Shown here one piece after another: positions 5,134 to 5,211 of a DNA stretch of 5,211 nt (positions within the stretch are counted from its first letter, which is position 1; every line of letters starts with the position of its first letter). The position numbers and the translations under genes are program-made. The stretch spans positions 1 to 5,211 of the forward strand of contig JAISAF010000227.1 in NCBI GenBank assembly GCA_031266855.1, in the 5' to 3' direction. The stretch comes from Spirochaetales bacterium. GTDB lineage: Bacteria > Spirochaetota > Spirochaetia > DTKZ01. The notes beneath the pieces were generated by a model that worked only from the letters and a program-made list of their open reading frames with translations, did not search any database and was not told the origin of the DNA.

Positions 5134-5211
5134 ATGAAGATAACAAAATGTGACGGGAGGAATTATCCTGATGATATTCTGTTGGAGCTTGAAAAAGCGT
5201 ATGAGTTGATT
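5134..5211 (+). CDS. Start of an unidentified gene, cut by the right edge
   Basis: An open frame begins at the ATG at 5134 and stays open for 26 codons to the window end. The peptide starts MKITKCDGRNYPDDILLELE and continues with an amphipathic helix-like stretch ending in Tyr-Glu-Leu-Ile. AGGAG lies 12 nt upstream, which is a rather long but usable spacing. Its start overlaps the stop of a doubtful 62-codon Lys/Glu-rich frame by one base (TAATG). I do not recognise the family from so few residues. The alternative ATG at 5171 has a better-looking GGGAGG 10 nt upstream, but its frame stops after 12 codons. Composition and helical pattern look protein-like; the function is unknown. Confidence 0.5.
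   Translation, partial: MKITKCDGRNYPDDILLELEKAYELI

Noticed and set aside
4946..5134. 62-codon Lys/Glu-rich open frame downstream of the aldolase gene
   Set aside because: It has no ribosome site, lies almost wholly over the repeat pair, and has low-complexity composition in its first half. I could not support it as a gene, though its TAATG overlap with the next start is noted.
1..5211. tRNA, rRNA, CRISPR array or intact insertion sequence
   Set aside because: No cloverleaf, no rRNA-like stretch, no regularly spaced repeats with spacers, and no transposase frame were seen on either strand.

Overview
The window looks like a chromosomal stretch of a carbohydrate- or organic-acid-fermenting anaerobe. 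The best guess is a spirochaete of the Treponema group with about 50% G+C. That guess rests on the secretion signal of the solute-binding protein (a short Lys-Lys start, then a Phe-Ala cleavage site followed by Gly-Gly-Ala-Gly-Glu), on the moderate G+C, and on short dispersed repeats of a kind I associate with termite-gut treponemes. It is inference, not proof; no rRNA or marker gene is present.

Layout. Positions 1-2374 on the minus strand hold a tripartite tricarboxylate transporter (TTT) operon in the canonical order tctC-tctB-tctA; tctA runs off the left edge. A strong sigma-70-type promoter lies just upstream of tctC, and a perfect stem-loop sits between tctC and tctB. Positions 2375-2880 are a 506-bp noncoding leader or spacer. 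Positions 2881-3735 (minus) encode an RpiR-family regulator (HTH plus SIS domain). Positions 3736-4168 are a 433-bp divergent intergenic region with unusual structure: a 49-bp perfect palindrome, a duplicated 14-mer around a small inverted repeat, and a pair of inverted repeats. Positions 4169-4924 (plus) encode a complete HpcH/HpaI-family class II aldolase with its own promoter. Positions 4925-5133 carry a second pair of the same inverted repeats. A new plus-strand gene of unknown function starts at 5134 and is cut by the right edge.

How the genes may work together (inference). The TTT system imports a carboxylate captured by TctC. The aldolase cleaves a 2-keto-3-deoxy or similar 4-hydroxy-2-oxo acid to pyruvate (or a related 2-oxo acid) plus an aldehyde. 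The RpiR regulator, sitting between the two and divergent from the aldolase, senses a phosphorylated sugar or sugar-acid intermediate and controls one or both units. The usual TctDE two-component regulator is not seen here; an RpiR protein takes that position. None of the genes appears broken. The unexplained material is in the intergenic DNA, which is rich in repeats and palindromes.
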